IMG/VR virus record: IMGVR_UViG_3300031623_000011 | Location: 1 to 44,315 of that record | DNA length: 44,315 nt | Strand: one strand, 5' to 3' | DNA from: a virus | Shown here: piece by piece, positions 6,917-14,692 of the stretch | Layout: every line of letters starts with the position of its first letter | Numbering within the stretch: position 1 is the stretch's first letter | Notes under the pieces: generated by a model | The model's database searches: none | What the model saw: the letters and a program-made list of their open reading frames with translations, nothing else | What the model was told of the DNA's origin: nothing | Program-made: the position numbers and the translations under genes

Positions 6917-9149
6917 GTTGTATTGCCGCTTGAAATACAGGAAATAGCTTTTTAATTTCTCTCTCTGTGGCCCATTTCTGTACAAGACGCAATGTCTGCT
7001 TTTCCCACGAACTTTGCTCGTCAAAACAAGTAGCAAAGTCCTGTAGCGTAAACCACGCTAAAAAGTTTGGAATCACAGTTCTAAACGCTGTAGGAATATT
7101 TACAGGGCGCAATTCGTGAGCAGAAGGCGCTTTAATTCGGTAGATACCTCTGCCTTTTATTATCTCGTCTTGTGACGATACAGTAATAGCTTTAAATTTT
7201 TGGTGTCGGGTCGGCTTTTCTACTGATATAGCGGGCCAATTGTGCCTCCAAAATTCTGCGGTAGTTGGAACCCCCAACAAACGCAAGATACGTGTAAAAG
7301 CTGTATTATGATATTCATCGTACTCAAACACGAGTTTTGATACAGGACGTTGAGCCACTGGGGACAAAATCTGGTTGATACACCCAAACACTATAGCCCA
7401 CGCCCATGTTGACTCTAGTGACGTAGCTTGAAGTAACGAACTTACTACTTCAGCACGCCACCTGTAGGAACTACCGTCTGGCCCATCAAATTGATGTAAA
7501 AATAACTCTGGCGGAGTCTTCTCGTATTTGCCTCGAATAATTTTACAGTTTTGTAACTGAAAGCCAGCGCCATCCCACCCAAGTATATCTTTGCCTTTCC
7601 ATATGTCAGGCTTATAGAAAGCTAATGCCAGTTGAATAAGACCTACACCACAAGGGGCTTTCCTCTCCGAAAAATAACCGGAGGATTCAATAACGTCCCA
7701 AACAGCCTTATTTAACTTAGCTCGTGTGCCGCCTTTCACACGGAACGGCATCGTAGAATCTCGTATAAATATCTCTCCCACATACTCCGGTAAACAACCA
7801 TCCCGAACGATCACACGGTCTACACGAATGTTACCGTCAAATAACGGTTTTTCCGTGCTGTTTTGATACCACACTCCGCCACGATCAGTGTATGTATTGC
7901 TATTTATCGTAACAGAACGTGTATAATGTTTAGCTTGTGTACGTTCCCAGCCGATTGCGGATCGGACTTCCTCTGCAAGCTTGGAGCTTAGATTGTTACA
8001 TTCCAACAATAAAGTTGAAATTCGTCCTTCCGTTGCGTCCCTAGTTCGAATCCAATTTCGTAATGCTTTTTTCCATGGTTTCGCTTCTCGTACAACTTGT
8101 CGTTCTATGTCCAACATAGACTTTTGATTTCGTACCCAGTGGCTAATATTTCGCACATCGTATTTCGTAGGGCCGACATTAATAACTAAATCTGCGTTTG
8201 TTGTCATACACTGATACAACACGCTAGCTTTTGGTTCCCACGCCCAGAACACTAAACGTTTGCCGCTAAAAAGACCCCAGTTAGACGCATAAACGCCCCC
8301 AGGATCGTCATACCAAGAAACCAAGGGCAACGGAGTTACACTAGTTAGAAAGTGTCGTGTTTGTATGCGAAAATTAGCTAACACGTCGCTCGTTAATATG
8401 ACGTGACCACAGTCATAATCAATAACTGAATGTAGCCCTGCAAAACCAGAAGACGCATTACTTGAGTTACTACTCCGTCCTCGTCTAGCGTAAGTCTGAA
8501 AAATTTGATCGCTAGTTTCTTTGCCCTCTCTCCCTACAAACAAAATGCTGGCCACGTTTCCGGGAGCCTTAAAGTACGGAATTACCAGCACATCTTCCCA
8601 CCCTTTACCTTTAAAAAACTCCGCTTTTCGATAAGCTCGATTCTTGCCCCCATACATCCATAAACGTTTTACGTCAGAAACGTGTATAATACCAAACAAG
8701 CGGGCAGGCCCATCTACAATACGAGAAATACTCAGTTGACTGATATTCAACCCGAAATGTGTTCGCAGTTTGGACAACCCTGGACTAGGACGACCTAGAT
8801 TATTTTGTGCCTTATTCCAGAGCTTATTTGCTTTTTCATGGGTTAAGACACATCGTTTGATATAGGTTTGAATCTCGCTCTCAGTTACGCTAGTATTATG
8901 TAACTCTGCGAGACGTTCGACTGCCACCGTAAGAGGGACGTTCCAAAGATGCGCAGCTAATTGCAGCGCGGAGGAGGACCATCGGCAATCCAAACAGTAT
9001 GCCCATTCTTCACCGCTTTTGTTATCCTTATATATAGACAATGCTCCCTCACACAGAGGGCACAACGTCTGTACTGGAAATACCGGATTTGTTTGTGGCA
9101 ACCCCAATGAAGGGGCAATCACCGGCCACGTTAACTGATGGAGACTCAT
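6894..9149 (-). CDS. Large zinc-ribbon primase-like protein
   Basis: 751 residues from the ATG at 9149 (SD GAAGG). A CHC2-like zinc ribbon opens it: CPLCEG then YCLDCRW about 20 residues on, as in DnaG/phage primases that read template DNA. Next is a region like the primase core (VLVIPYFKAPG..SILFVGREG) and a Toprim-like stretch (GFAGLHSVID...VILTSDVLANF), but the Toprim EG and DxD acids are not seen. The C-terminal half (GKDILGWDGAGFQL and following) recalls primase-helicase DUF927-type segments, yet no Walker A is visible. Best reading: a diverged or inactive primase/helicase-like replication protein. It converges on terL. Confidence 0.5.
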   Translation of the reverse strand: MSLHQLTWPVIAPSLGLPQTNPVFPVQTLCPLCEGALSIYKDNKSGEEWAYCLDCRWSSSALQLAAHLWNVPLTVAVERLAELHNTSVTESEIQTYIKRCVLTHEKANKLWNKAQNNLGRPSPGLSKLRTHFGLNISQLSISRIVDGPARLFGIIHVSDVKRLWMYGGKNRAYRKAEFFKGKGWEDVLVIPYFKAPGNVASILFVGREGKETSDQIFQTYARRGRSSNSSNASSGFAGLHSVIDYDCGHVILTSDVLANFRIQTRHFLTSVTPLPLVSWYDDPGGVYASNWGLFSGKRLVFWAWEPKASVLYQCMTTNADLVINVGPTKYDVRNISHWVRNQKSMLDIERQVVREAKPWKKALRNWIRTRDATEGRISTLLLECNNLSSKLAEEVRSAIGWERTQAKHYTRSVTINSNTYTDRGGVWYQNSTEKPLFDGNIRVDRVIVRDGCLPEYVGEIFIRDSTMPFRVKGGTRAKLNKAVWDVIESSGYFSERKAPCGVGLIQLALAFYKPDIWKGKDILGWDGAGFQLQNCKIIRGKYEKTPPELFLHQFDGPDGSSYRWRAEVVSSLLQATSLESTWAWAIVFGCINQILSPVAQRPVSKLVFEYDEYHNTAFTRILRLLGVPTTAEFWRHNWPAISVEKPTRHQKFKAITVSSQDEIIKGRGIYRIKAPSAHELRPVNIPTAFRTVIPNFLAWFTLQDFATCFDEQSSWEKQTLRLVQKWATEREIKKLFPVFQAAIQLTHPPNH

Positions 9150-9150
9150 G

Positions 9151-10323
9151 ATGCCTTCAACAAATGCTTTAATTATTGATGCAGCTAGCGACACGAATCG
9201 AGAAGAACTAGCTCGTATGATTAAATTGTACGAGATTCCTGACTTCGTAAAGCAGGCCAACTTAGATTTTACTATGAATCCTGACGGTATTTCTATTAAT
9301 TCGTACGCAGATCCTGTACGCCAGAAATTTGCGTGTCATACCGCTGCTGCTACATGGGTTTCAGGTATGTATTTCCACGAAAAGAAAGCTGAATATCACC
9401 CCAAAGACCGGCAACGTATTGAATCTAGGCTAGAAAATTACGTTAATTACTGGAGAATTCGTCCTGCTTACGATACTTTAGTTAAACAAGCAAATGACTT
9501 GATTTCACAAGAGCTTCCTGATTCTTCCTACGCCTACGTATGGGTAGACGATCGGGGAGGCAAAGAAAGATATCTTCCGCTTAATTCCTCTATGAACATT
9601 AAGGCAGCCGCTGAGTGGCTGCACAAGTACCAAGACCGGCTACCATTTTCAGACCGGAATGTTATTGCTAAAAAGATCCTGGAAAAAGCCGGGAATACTG
9701 GTACTAACTTAGGGGAGCAATTGGGCGAGCACACAGAAAAACAAGCAGGACACGGTATCCCCGATCCTGACGAAGTTATTTCTATGATTAAACAACGCGC
9801 TAATTTAGCTACAAAAGCTACACATAAAGAAGAAATTCTCAAGCTAGCTTCAGCAGTAAAAAATCACGCACGTATTGCTTTACAACCAACAGAGCTCGTT
9901 AAGCTAGCAGAGACAATCGATATTATCGATAGTGCGTTACACATCAAAGGCAAGTACACAGATAATATCCAACGCCCTGAAGACGTTATCTTCAAAGTTA
10001 CTTTTACTAAAGCTGCATCGGAGCAGGCAGAGTTGTGCACTCTTCAAACCGGTAGTGTCTACAATAAAAATCAACTAGCCAAGTTAGCTAAAGACGACGT
10101 AGAGTCTTTGTTTGGCTCTGATTTTGCTAACGAAGTTTGTACCGGGTTAGAGATTGATTCGGAAAAAATGGCTGAAATTGCACATACACTGCCCACTCCT
10201 GACGCAGAACTACTAGAGCATTTACTGTCAGAAGCCGGGCAAAACCCAGCTTTTGGAAAAACAGCTTCGCATGAAGGACCTCCTCAAGAGGTTCTAGAAG
10301 CTCTAGCTAAACTATACGACTGA
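9151..10323 (+). CDS. Unknown phage protein, possibly virion-associated
   Basis: 390 residues from the second ATG (9151), seven bases after SD GGAG; ATG 9148 is the alternative. The protein is mostly helical, Lys/Ala-rich and without transmembrane segments. A stretch with RYLPLNSSMNIKAAAEWLHK and FSDRNVIAKKILEKA resembles a segment seen in phage proteins coded near head genes, which hints at a structural role. No catalytic motif found. It shares the plus strand with terL. Its start region interlocks with the primase-like start, and its last 12 nt overlap the convergent GP88-type gene. Confidence 0.6.
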   Translation: MPSTNALIIDAASDTNREELARMIKLYEIPDFVKQANLDFTMNPDGISINSYADPVRQKFACHTAAATWVSGMYFHEKKAEYHPKDRQRIESRLENYVNYWRIRPAYDTLVKQANDLISQELPDSSYAYVWVDDRGGKERYLPLNSSMNIKAAAEWLHKYQDRLPFSDRNVIAKKILEKAGNTGTNLGEQLGEHTEKQAGHGIPDPDEVISMIKQRANLATKATHKEEILKLASAVKNHARIALQPTELVKLAETIDIIDSALHIKGKYTDNIQRPEDVIFKVTFTKAASEQAELCTLQTGSVYNKNQLAKLAKDDVESLFGSDFANEVCTGLEIDSEKMAEIAHTLPTPDAELLEHLLSEAGQNPAFGKTASHEGPPQEVLEALAKLYD

Positions 10324-11001
10324 TGGGCTAAGCTCGACGAGCTTTTTCTTAGCTATTATCTCGTCTGTAAAGCACAGCTTGCATTTTGAGCAAGTTGTAA
10401 GTGTTACCCCGTTATCGTACGGGCACACTTGATTGCCCTTAGGGTCATATTTCATCACTGTCTTACGCTTATCTCGAAACACGAGATCAACCTTGTAAGA
10501 AGCGATGTCATCGTCATTCTCCATTAGGTAAGCTCGCCTAGCGTAGCTACTACGCGGCGGAGCCCCTGTGTCTTTGTCACAAGACCACCACATGAAGAAA
10601 TTAGGCTCTTTTGCCAGCTCTTTCAGCGCTGGAAGTATGTCGTCGCTACGCCAGCTCCGTGTATAGGCATAGAACGCGATATATGGCCTCCTACGGACGA
10701 TCTTGAGCCATTTCCGTACGTAGGCCTTATTATAGAAGTCCCCGCTTACATGGACGCGTACGACCCTAGCAAAGACATTGCTCAGGGCCGTGCTCATGTA
10801 CTGCGAGAAGTCCTTCTCTAGGGACATTTGGTAGTTTTTGTAATATGCGTCCTGCACACTGGGCATTCGAAAGAAGCCCTTCATTGCATAACATAATCTT
10901 CTACAGACCTCTGTGGATCCAACACAAATAGCTGCTAATGTAGGTAACGACCAACACCAAATGAGTTTACCCAGCTTGGTATTACCCGCTGTTATTGACA
11001 T
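10312..11001 (-). CDS. GP88-family phage protein
   Basis: 229 residues beginning SITAGNTKLGKLIWCWSLP, with conserved Cys (C27 to C42 region, VGSTEVCRRLCYAMKG), RVVRVHVSGDFYNKAYVRKW and AFYAYTRSWR. This matches the 'gene product 88' family of phage proteins, whose biochemical role is unknown. Late Cys clusters (CPYDNG, TTCSKCKLC) could bind metal, and four or more Cys near the N terminus suggest a metal or Fe-S site. It overlaps the previous gene by 10 nt and the convergent gene by 12 nt. Confidence 0.75.
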   Translation of the reverse strand: MSITAGNTKLGKLIWCWSLPTLAAICVGSTEVCRRLCYAMKGFFRMPSVQDAYYKNYQMSLEKDFSQYMSTALSNVFARVVRVHVSGDFYNKAYVRKWLKIVRRRPYIAFYAYTRSWRSDDILPALKELAKEPNFFMWWSCDKDTGAPPRSSYARRAYLMENDDDIASYKVDLVFRDKRKTVMKYDPKGNQVCPYDNGVTLTTCSKCKLCFTDEIIAKKKLVELSPSVV

Positions 11002-11429
11002 TTAAAATCCTCCTCCGCAAACGCTTGAAGAAGGCCCCAAATAGGCGCAAAACTTTCGCATCGGGCAAACAGACCGCAGCTGTCTGTAGGCATATCCCCC
11101 CAAGACATGCCTCCGCTTATCAGGACGTCATATTTCATTCCTGGAAAACGTATAGTACTCGTATCTCGAGGTTCGTCAGCATCGCGCAAAATCTCAAGGC
11201 AGGCTTCAAGAATATCTTCTCGCACTTCCTTGGCAAGTTCCTTATCGTGTTCCTCCTCGCTTAAACTAGAAGGATCTTTCTCGTCCGATAACTCCACGCA
11301 GCGAAAATCGCTATTAAATGCAAGAACTTCCTTATCGGGTACTCCTTCTACTGCTTCTCTAATCTTTACTTTCCTCTCGTCAGTAAGTTGACAATGAGGA
11401 AGTGAAGTTAAAATAAGATCAGCTCCCAT
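10992..11429 (-). CDS. Conserved phage protein with GGMSWGDMPTD motif
   Basis: 145 residues from the ATG at 11429 (SD AGGAGAAGG). The start MGADLILTSLPHCQL, the acidic centre and the C-terminal LISGGMSWGDMPTDSCG, then FAPIWGLLQAFAEED, recur in phage proteins of unknown function. An Asp/Glu-rich linker (LSDEKDPSSLSEEEHDKEL) joins the halves. No catalytic residues can be named. Overlaps neighbours by about 10 nt on each side. Confidence 0.7.
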   Translation of the reverse strand: MGADLILTSLPHCQLTDERKVKIREAVEGVPDKEVLAFNSDFRCVELSDEKDPSSLSEEEHDKELAKEVREDILEACLEILRDADEPRDTSTIRFPGMKYDVLISGGMSWGDMPTDSCGLFARCESFAPIWGLLQAFAEEDFKCQ

Positions 11430-11832
11430 TGCCTTCTCCTTTTCTAATTGTTGCCCAGTCACCGTCGCTTGAAATGTCGATAGAGTTGCCGAAATGCTTT
11501 TCTGCAAGTAACAACGCCTTTACAACATATTTGTCGTAAGGTTTATGGGCTGTCTTGCAGAAGTTAAAATACCCCCGTGGCTGGCTTGGGCAGATCGGCC
11601 AACCAAGTGGGCGCTCAACGCGAGTAAAATGAAAAGTTTCGTGGCCTGCGACGCCTTTACCGTTAAAACGAACTTCTTGCTCGCTGATGGTTGGCGGACT
11701 ATTAGGCTTATCATATTCCTCGCATAATACGCCGTTGGCGTCCGCTATTTCCGAGCTAAGTTCGTTAGTAAAATTAGCCCAGTCCTCCAGGCTCAATTCG
11801 TAATCCTTATCCCAATAATGTGCATAACCCAC
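11419..11832 (-). CDS. Conserved phage protein, MGYAHYW family
   Basis: 137 residues with a GTG start at 11832 after a strong SD, GAGGAGG. The opening MGYAHYW and the later HETFHFTR, YFNFCKTAHKPYD and ISSDGDW are hallmarks of a small protein spread across phages and some bacteria, function unknown. Conserved His, Cys and Trp suggest a compact alpha/beta fold. It is coupled to the 46-residue gene upstream. Confidence 0.75.
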   Translation of the reverse strand: MGYAHYWDKDYELSLEDWANFTNELSSEIADANGVLCEEYDKPNSPPTISEQEVRFNGKGVAGHETFHFTRVERPLGWPICPSQPRGYFNFCKTAHKPYDKYVVKALLLAEKHFGNSIDISSDGDWATIRKGEGNGS

Positions 11833-11973
11833 TTATTCTTCCTCCTCTACTAGCCAGTCGACTTCGTTTTTCATCAGGCGCTCGATCAACGTTTGTCGAG
11901 CCTCCTCCTTAGCGGCTTCTTCCGATTCCGCATCCGAAGCAATCATTGTTTCTACGTATACGAAGAAGGTCAT
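11833..11973 (-). CDS. 46-residue acidic helical protein
   Basis: The ATG at 11973 forms an ATGA overlap with the stop of the GHKL gene, and SD GAGGAGG lies six bases ahead. The peptide MTFFVYVETMIASDAESEEA continues as a Glu/Lys/Arg-rich helix and ends WLVEEEE. The short beta-then-helix start recalls small phage 'MTFFVYVE..I.AdseEEA' proteins that carry a single beta-beta-alpha unit. Function unknown. Excellent translation signals make it a real gene. Confidence 0.7.
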   Translation of the reverse strand: MTFFVYVETMIASDAESEEAAKEEARQTLIERLMKNEVDWLVEEEE

Positions 11974-13487
11974 CTCTGTGCCTCCTCATAAGAGACACCA
12001 TCATCAATAGCCTTTTGAGCGACCTGCAATTGGTTCAAAGGCACCGCCTTTAGTTTTGCACCTAAATAACACAAAGCTTCGTGGTACTTAGAGCTAAGAT
12101 GATCAAACTCGAAATGATGACCAAACTCGTGAATCAGTAACGCATCTAACGTTTCGGATCCAACCGCATACTTTGTGGCAAATGCTTTCTTACCAATCTT
12201 ATGCACATTAAAGTCAAGTTGTTTGGCCCCAAAAGCCGCAATCCAAGGTTTTCCTGGGAACCTCTTCATACGTACAAACCTAACGCCGATTGCCACACCC
12301 AAAAGCTCCATACCAAGCACCTTGGAGTAATGACGAACCGCTACCATAGCTTCGGTTAAGTCATCCTCTTCAAGTACTTCCACTGGTGGAGATGTAGGGT
12401 CATCGCTGTACGCGCCTACACCTGCGGTAGGAAACTCTTGAGACGACGAACTTAATGTTCCCGCCTCTTTCAAATTACCTCGCTGCCCCGATGTCAAACC
12501 ACGCGAAGGGATAATCGTGTATCCCTCGCTCATGGCTACAGCGTTTGCTTCCGGATTAGTGGGATCAAACGCTACGCTTTTCTCCCCGTACTTTTTAATA
12601 CGAAAAGTCTCAGCTGCGTCGTCATTACAACGCTTATCGGATGTAGCCTCGTTGACCCACGCCGCTTGAGTATCTTCCTCCTCCAACTGCTTGTGCATGT
12701 TGTTCATGACAGACACACGCACCTCCCTTAGGAACGAAAGCGTTACGTTGTCCCGCTCTGTGTTAAGAGGAACCTTCTGCTCAACAGAAACATGCCACTT
12801 ATCACCTGTCTCGACGACGGGGATACCCATTTCGTAAAGCATAGGTACTTCGCCGATTTCGGTCTCATAGATACGAACTTCTGTTTTACGGCGGCTCTTC
12901 CGTAAATCTTCTCCGATCTCGGTAGGGATAGTTTCTTCCCATGTTGCAACCGGTTCGCGATGATGTATCTCCGCGCCATTTACGCAAAGACGTAATCCTT
13001 CACGCACAATAAGTGTAGGTATGTAATCCAGCATTTCATCGAACTGTTTTTGATTACACATCAACTCCAAAGTAACGCGAGTACCGTCCGCATATTTTCG
13101 TCGCACATCCAGTTTTCGATCGTCATCATCCTCATTAAACTCAACGGTACCGCTAGTCGTCTCGATCTTCGCACTGTGGCAGAACGATAGCACCATCTTC
13201 TCGCCCAGGTTAAAACGACCGGCTTTTGTAGGGTCGTCTTTCTTCATAGACGGCGCAAACATTGTCCAGGCGTCCGAAAGACGAGCAAAACCAGGACCAT
13301 TGTCTGTTATAACTACCTCAACTCGAGGACGTCCTTCGAGCTTCGTCGTAGTGATGAAACACTCCGTCGCATCTGTATCCATTACATTCTGATACAACTC
13401 TCCAATCATGATGCCGAATCCACGGCGATCAACAATCCTCTGATTAACCTGTCTCATCCCTTTTCGATCTACTTCAAACCAACTCAT
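11970..13487 (-). CDS. GHKL ATPase fused to a metallopeptidase-like HExxH region
   Basis: 505 residues. The N-terminal GHKL (Hsp90/MutL/histidine-kinase-type) ATP-binding fold shows an N box ELYQNVMDTDATE (E30, N34), G1 TDNGPGF (61-67) and G2 GRFNLGEK (90-97). A transducer-like segment follows to about residue 250, then an acidic, Ser-rich linker. The C-terminal part contains LLIHEFGHHFEFDHLSSKYHEA (451 on, quoted as LLIHEFGHHFEFDHLSS), an HExxH zinc site with a later His/Glu as possible third ligand. Phage rIIA proteins are also GHKL ATPases, but this fusion differs. It is preceded by a terminator hairpin 14 nt before its ATG. An ATP-switched protease is inferred. Confidence 0.7.
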   Translation of the reverse strand: MSWFEVDRKGMRQVNQRIVDRRGFGIMIGELYQNVMDTDATECFITTTKLEGRPRVEVVITDNGPGFARLSDAWTMFAPSMKKDDPTKAGRFNLGEKMVLSFCHSAKIETTSGTVEFNEDDDDRKLDVRRKYADGTRVTLELMCNQKQFDEMLDYIPTLIVREGLRLCVNGAEIHHREPVATWEETIPTEIGEDLRKSRRKTEVRIYETEIGEVPMLYEMGIPVVETGDKWHVSVEQKVPLNTERDNVTLSFLREVRVSVMNNMHKQLEEEDTQAAWVNEATSDKRCNDDAAETFRIKKYGEKSVAFDPTNPEANAVAMSEGYTIIPSRGLTSGQRGNLKEAGTLSSSSQEFPTAGVGAYSDDPTSPPVEVLEEDDLTEAMVAVRHYSKVLGMELLGVAIGVRFVRMKRFPGKPWIAAFGAKQLDFNVHKIGKKAFATKYAVGSETLDALLIHEFGHHFEFDHLSSKYHEALCYLGAKLKAVPLNQLQVAQKAIDDGVSYEEAQR

Positions 13488-13501
13488 ATTTTCTCCAAAA
13501 A

Positions 13502-13529
13502 CGGGGGCGACACTAATATGCCGCCCCCG
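13502..13529 (-). terminator. Rho-independent terminator in a gene leader
   Basis: Arms CGGGGGCG (13502-13509) and CGCCCCCG (13522-13529) with a 12-nt loop. On the minus strand the hairpin is followed by TTTTT running straight into the SD (GGAG) of the GHKL gene. It ends or attenuates the transcript from 13543-13986. Confidence 0.75.
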
Positions 13530-13542
13530 CGATCTAATTTAG

Positions 13543-13986
13543 TTAGCTGATAACTGTTACTTCGCCATGGAAAGACATCGCGCCTTTTCGTGGCTTAAGC
13601 ACGACACGTTTCTTATAGTAAGATTCTGCGTCATCTACCATGTCTTTAGTAACCACTAATTCACCCGGATAATTCTTCTCAATTCTCTCCGGTTTTGTAG
13701 CACATTCCCTTAGTGTTCTTCGCATATTCTCCCGTACATCGTCCGCAATTTCAGGATGGTAGGTTTCGATATTACCTATCAGCACAGCTAGAACATGCGC
13801 GATTGGCAGCTTTAACGGTGGCTTTACTTCTGTGTCGGGCTTCCGCTCAATCGTTCCAACGATGCGAAGAGATATTTCTTCGTCAATTATATGCGAGCCG
13901 GGGGCAATGGTAATGTCTTTTGTTTTCTTAGTGTAATGCTTACCTAAGGCTATTTTTGTTACGTCTTCTATTGTTGTTGTTATCAT
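13543..13986 (-). CDS. Unknown phage protein
   Basis: 147 residues, SD AAGGG before the ATG. It has a beta-rich N-terminal half (ITIAPGSHIIDEEISLRIVG), a helical centre (AHVLAVLIGNIETYHPEIAD, VRENMRRTLREC) and a final beta segment (RVVLKPRKGAMSFHGEVTVI). No transmembrane segment and no catalytic motif. It opens the transcription unit that reads into the GHKL gene through the terminator hairpin. No family recognised. Confidence 0.65.
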   Translation of the reverse strand: MITTTIEDVTKIALGKHYTKKTKDITIAPGSHIIDEEISLRIVGTIERKPDTEVKPPLKLPIAHVLAVLIGNIETYHPEIADDVRENMRRTLRECATKPERIEKNYPGELVVTKDMVDDAESYYKKRVVLKPRKGAMSFHGEVTVIS

Positions 13987-13990
13987 CTTG

Positions 13991-14299
13991 TTACCCTTTC
14001 ACCAATTGATTTTCAATGTGTTCCACTTCTGCCCCAATGGCGTCGCTCCTGCGATTAAACGGACCCAACGTAGGCCCGTCAAATATCCTGGCTCTCCACT
14101 TACATGGCCACAACCGTGTAAAGTCTGCCAGGATACTGGTGTCGTGCACCCACCTACGAATAAAGTGGAACAAAGCACGAAGAACCGGGTTAACCGGCTC
14201 AACGTGCGATGCCCGTTGATGCGTGAGACCAAGCTCATCATCAAATTCTTTTTCGTAGATCTTATGGACAGTAGCGTCCTTATCGATCACGATTTTCAT
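13991..14299 (-). CDS. Small conserved phage protein with RASHVEP and GPF motifs
   Basis: 102 residues. Pattern MKIVIDKD, then QRASHVEPVN, a hydrophobic middle, then FDGPTLGPFNRRSDAIGAEV and a C-terminal helix. The order RASHVEP ... GP.LGPF..R..A...E is typical of a widespread small phage family without known function. Its ATG forms an ATGA overlap with the previous gene, and its SD (AAGGAGA) lies inside the codons for the previous protein's C-terminal tag. The insert HFIRRWVHDTSILADF is longer than usual. Confidence 0.7.
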   Translation of the reverse strand: MKIVIDKDATVHKIYEKEFDDELGLTHQRASHVEPVNPVLRALFHFIRRWVHDTSILADFTRLWPCKWRARIFDGPTLGPFNRRSDAIGAEVEHIENQLVKG

Positions 14300-14691
14300 A
14301 TGCCTAAATTTCTCCTTGATACTCTCTTTTTAATTTTAGGTAGTTGAATAACTTGTTGCTTAACAATTACTTCCTTAACCTTAGGTTTCTCGGGCATTTT
14401 TGTTGCCCCAGAGATAAACTCCTTGCAGCAACGGGCCTGAAATCTACCCAGGTAATACTCTAAATCTAGCGTATTGCTATCTCGACGTTCATCAATGCGT
14501 ACAAGTACGAAGTAGTATCTTTTAACTTCGCGCTCTGAGTTACACGCCTCAAGATGCTCTGCAACTGCGGCAGAAAAAGCATGCAACTTTTCCGGCTTCG
14601 TTATACGATTTAGTCTAGTCAGTAATTGAGGCGGAGTCATATCATCTACCCGTTGTCGTGCATGCTCCATATCACGAGTAGTTAGGGACAT
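14296..14691 (-). CDS. Unknown protein ending in the VSRRNLGI tag
   Basis: 131 residues. The first 95 are helical and charged (TPPQLLTRLNRITKPEKL, HAFSAAVAEHLEAC), followed by a linker (KMPEKPKVKEVIVKQQVIQL) and a basic tail KKRVSRRNLGI. The tail is almost identical to that of the next upstream gene (KKKVSRRNLGV) although the bodies differ. SD GGGAG comes from the upstream tag codons. No enzymatic motif. Likely partner or client of the same machinery as its neighbour. Confidence 0.65.
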   Translation of the reverse strand: MSLTTRDMEHARQRVDDMTPPQLLTRLNRITKPEKLHAFSAAVAEHLEACNSEREVKRYYFVLVRIDERRDSNTLDLEYYLGRFQARCCKEFISGATKMPEKPKVKEVIVKQQVIQLPKIKKRVSRRNLGI

Positions 14692-14692
14692 A

